A DNA stretch of 64,000 nucleotides from Chryseobacterium sp. SSA4.19 (lineage in GTDB: Bacteria > Bacteroidota > Bacteroidia > Flavobacteriales > Weeksellaceae): contig NZ_JAKVIP010000005.1 of assembly GCF_022601875.1 (NCBI RefSeq), forward strand, positions 106,955 through 170,954, read 5' to 3'. This document shows, piece after piece, positions 62,550 through 64,000 of the stretch (its first letter is position 1; each line of letters begins with the position of its first letter). A program made the position numbers and the translations under genes. A model generated the notes under the pieces. That model was not told where the DNA came from. It worked only from the letters and a program-made list of their open reading frames with translations, and ran no database searches.

Positions 62550-63498
62550 TGGTTTTCATTCTTTTTATAAGGTTGTCGGCAATTCTTTCTGCAATCGGGA
62601 AATTTAATTCTTTTTGCAGCATTCCCCATTCTCCCTGTGGATTTACTTCCAGGAAATAATAATTTCCATCTTTTCCTTTAATCATGTCTATTGCTCCAAT
62701 ATAAAGCCCCATTTCTTTCATCATAGAGGTGAGATTAGCTTGAATATATTCAGGCAAATGATATGCAGACCAGAAATAATTTCCCTTTGCAACCCGCCAG
62801 TCGACATTTTCGCTGTTATTGATTTTTCCGGTAAAAAATTCACCGTTCACATAGACAATTCTCAATTCATATTCCTTTTCGACATAAGGTTGGAAAATCA
62901 TCGGACAATAGGCGATATCAGCAATATCGTCAAGAGAATTTTCATCAATAATATTTGTTGACAGAAAATTTTCTCCACTCATAGACTTTGAAATAACGCC
63001 GTGCAGCTTTGCTACCATTTTTCCATTGCAGCTTTCCTGAAAAAATGCCGTAATCCTATCCGAATCATTAGAGAAAATAGTTTTAGGAATGGTCAAATTA
63101 TTTTTTTTTGCAATTTTCAGCTGAAACATCTTATTCCCGTCAATTTTATTCTCATTTTCCAAAGGATTAATCCACGGAAGATGTTCCAAAATGGTAAGAA
63201 GATTATATCTGAGGCTTACATATTCTTTCAGGAAAACAGATCGGTAACTTTCATCCAGCTCTTCCGGAATGCTGATGCCCCAGGATTTTCTGTGCCAGAC
63301 TGCCTGTATTTCTTTAGAATTGATTGTATTTCCTAATTCATCCGTTAACTCAAAAAAGTCTTCACGGATCATGATTTTCTGAAGATGATTCAACCGATCA
63401 GAATTCAACCTGAAATAGGAAATATTTTTCGTTTTTAAATAGTCAAAAAAGAGATCGATGTTATAAAAATCTCCGGAATGCGTGATACAAAGAATCAT
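62542..63498 (-). CDS. mdnB: MdnB/MvdC-like ATP-grasp ligase (graspetide amide-forming)
   Basis: A 318-residue ATP-grasp ligase related to its neighbour but of the MdnB/MvdC group. It starts ILCITHSGDFYNIDLFFDYL, has QAVWHRKSWGISIPEEL, AYCPMIFQPYVEKEYELRIV, and the diagnostic end FLEVNPQGEWGMLQKELNFP. MdnB-type enzymes close the Lys-Glu/Asp omega-amide ring after the esters are made. It lies 91 bases after the precursor gene, beyond a terminator-like hairpin, and overlaps the MdnC-like gene. Assignment to amide formation rests on family resemblance. Confidence 0.92.
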   Translation of the reverse strand: MILCITHSGDFYNIDLFFDYLKTKNISYFRLNSDRLNHLQKIMIREDFFELTDELGNTINSKEIQAVWHRKSWGISIPEELDESYRSVFLKEYVSLRYNLLTILEHLPWINPLENENKIDGNKMFQLKIAKKNNLTIPKTIFSNDSDRITAFFQESCNGKMVAKLHGVISKSMSGENFLSTNIIDENSLDDIADIAYCPMIFQPYVEKEYELRIVYVNGEFFTGKINNSENVDWRVAKGNYFWSAYHLPEYIQANLTSMMKEMGLYIGAIDMIKGKDGNYYFLEVNPQGEWGMLQKELNFPIAERIADNLIKRMKTNE

Positions 63499-63513
63499 TT
63501 GCCGATTGTAATT

Positions 63514-63548
63514 ATTAAAAAAGGAAACTTAATGTGTAAGTTTCCTTT
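63514..63548 (-). terminator. hairpin between precursor and ligase genes (partial terminator/attenuator)
   Basis: A 12-bp perfect stem AAAGGAAACTTA/TAAGTTTCCTTT (63520-63531, 63537-63548) with loop ATGTG is followed on the minus strand by TTTTTAATAA. The genes on either side run in the same direction, so it would reduce rather than end transcription into the ligases. Confidence 0.72.
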
Positions 63549-63589
63549 ATGTAGATTTTGTTTAAAATTTTATTTGAAACAATTCTTGC

Positions 63590-63793
63590 TTATACCACAG
63601 GAGCGTCATCATCACCATCAGATGGATACTTCATTGTCTGCATCATATCCAATGTTGGTTTTGTTACCGTGTCAATAGTTGGCTTGGTAATAATACCCGT
63701 TCCGTCACCTCCTTTTACTTTTTGAGGCTCACTGATTTGCTTTTCAAGGAATGATGCGAAAAAAGGTTTCTTTTTTGAATTCTTGTTTTTCAT
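63590..63793 (-). CDS. graspetide (microviridin/chryseoviridin-like) precursor peptide
   Basis: A 67-residue precursor. The leader holds the recognition helix PFFASFLEKQ (residues 10-19), the known docking site for MdnB/MdnC-type ligases (PFFARFLE in microviridins), then KVKGGDGTG. The C-terminal core TMKYPSDGDDDAPVV matches the microviridin consensus TxKYPSD with acidic residues. By analogy, esters would join Thr to the Asp of PSD and Ser to the next acidic residue, and an amide would join Lys to the following one. Two TKPTxD units precede it (TKPTID, TKPTLD). They suggest extra rings, as in multicore chryseoviridin precursors. Confidence 0.93.
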   Translation of the reverse strand: MKNKNSKKKPFFASFLEKQISEPQKVKGGDGTGIITKPTIDTVTKPTLDMMQTMKYPSDGDDDAPVV

Positions 63794-63827
63794 AATGCTT
63801 ATTTTGGATTAAAAATATAAGTTCTGT

Positions 63828-64000
63828 TTATTCGAATGTACCGTCTTCATCACTATCTGATGGATATTTCATCGATACTATATCTTGTCCGGGCTGGGTT
63901 ACACTGTCAACAAGCAGTGACGTAACATTATCCCGCAACACTCCTGTTGTTGTATCTCCGGAACCACCTTTCACTTTTTCAGGATCTGCAATCTGCTTTT
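63828..64000 (-). CDS. second graspetide precursor (partial, runs off the window)
   Basis: The minus strand of the last 173 bases is open and ends in a stop at 63828-63830. The visible 56 codons read KQIADPEKVKGGSG, parallel to the leader end of the first precursor, and then a different middle (TTTGVLRDNVTSLLVDSV). The core is SMKYPSDSDEDGTFE. The core keeps KYPSD with Ser in place of the first Thr and Asp/Glu acceptors. The start codon and the PFFASFLE helix are outside the window. It lies 35 bases upstream of the first precursor, so there are at least two tandem precursors. Confidence 0.9.
   Translation of the reverse strand, partial: KQIADPEKVKGGSGDTTTGVLRDNVTSLLVDSVTQPGQDIVSMKYPSDSDEDGTFE

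Noticed and set aside
63478..63678. 66-codon plus-strand frame opposite the graspetide precursor
   Set aside because: It is the antisense shadow of the precursor, whose leader helix and KYPSD core are unmistakable.
1..64000. CRISPR arrays, insertion sequences, prophage genes and rRNA
   Set aside because: No regularly spaced repeats, transposase, integrase or phage structural proteins were found, and no rRNA sequence is present.

Overview
The window is an AT-rich chromosomal segment from a member of the Bacteroidota, most likely Chryseobacterium or a close relative (Flavobacteriia, Weeksellaceae). The signs are promoters of the Bacteroidota type (TTTG, about 19 bases, TAnnTTTG), a type IX secretion sorting domain, SusC/D-era families such as DUF5683, GSCFA, WbqC and DUF1543, and a chryseoviridin-like graspetide locus. 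The genus is inferred from protein style, not from an rRNA gene. No rRNA, CRISPR array, prophage or intact insertion sequence is visible.

Layout. 1-5.5 kb: tRNA-Asp, thioredoxin, a cysteine desulfurase, then a UbiA / DprE1-like / DprE2-like / HAD-phosphatase operon that looks like a polyprenyl-phosphate pentose epimerisation pathway. 5.6-9.3 kb: envelope lipoproteins, a secreted subtilisin and a WbqC protein. 9.4-15.3 kb: the lepB-dapB-DUF5683-parB-parA group, followed by a short intergenic region with two perfect inverted DnaA boxes, then tonB. 15.5-23.3 kb: purA, a ParDE toxin-antitoxin pair next to a 42-bp perfect palindrome, an ABC-F protein, and the hpt-adk-obgE group. 23.3-34.8 kb: mixed housekeeping genes, including two DEAD-box RNA helicases, TatD, a polyprenyl diphosphate synthase and a PiT phosphate transporter with its DUF47 partner.

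35.0-40.1 kb holds surface polysaccharide functions (FkbM methyltransferase, flippase, two glycosyltransferases). 40.2-42.7 kb holds aspA and a lipoprotein amidase. 42.8-45.2 kb is a tRNA cluster (Ser, Pro, Arg) in which the Pro-Arg pair is present twice as a 183-bp exact direct repeat. Between the copies lie about 1.9 kb of accessory DNA with a small lipoprotein, a frameshifted gene remnant and a GNAT acetyltransferase. 45.2-52 kb: a BspA-like surface protein with a type IX sorting domain, purE, an unannotated 47-residue double-glycine leader peptide with four cysteines, an EamA transporter, a lipoprotein and a CPA2 antiporter. 52-61.2 kb: purK, a TauE/SafE and DUF1634 pair, mevalonate diphosphate decarboxylase, and a fatty acyl-CoA ligase with an epimerase.

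61.5-64.0 kb is the most distinctive region, a microviridin/chryseoviridin-type graspetide (ribosomal peptide) locus. It has at least two precursor genes, one of them running off the right edge, followed by an MdnB-like and an MdnC-like ATP-grasp ligase. A terminator-like hairpin separates the precursors from the ligases. No transporter or protease for it lies inside the window.
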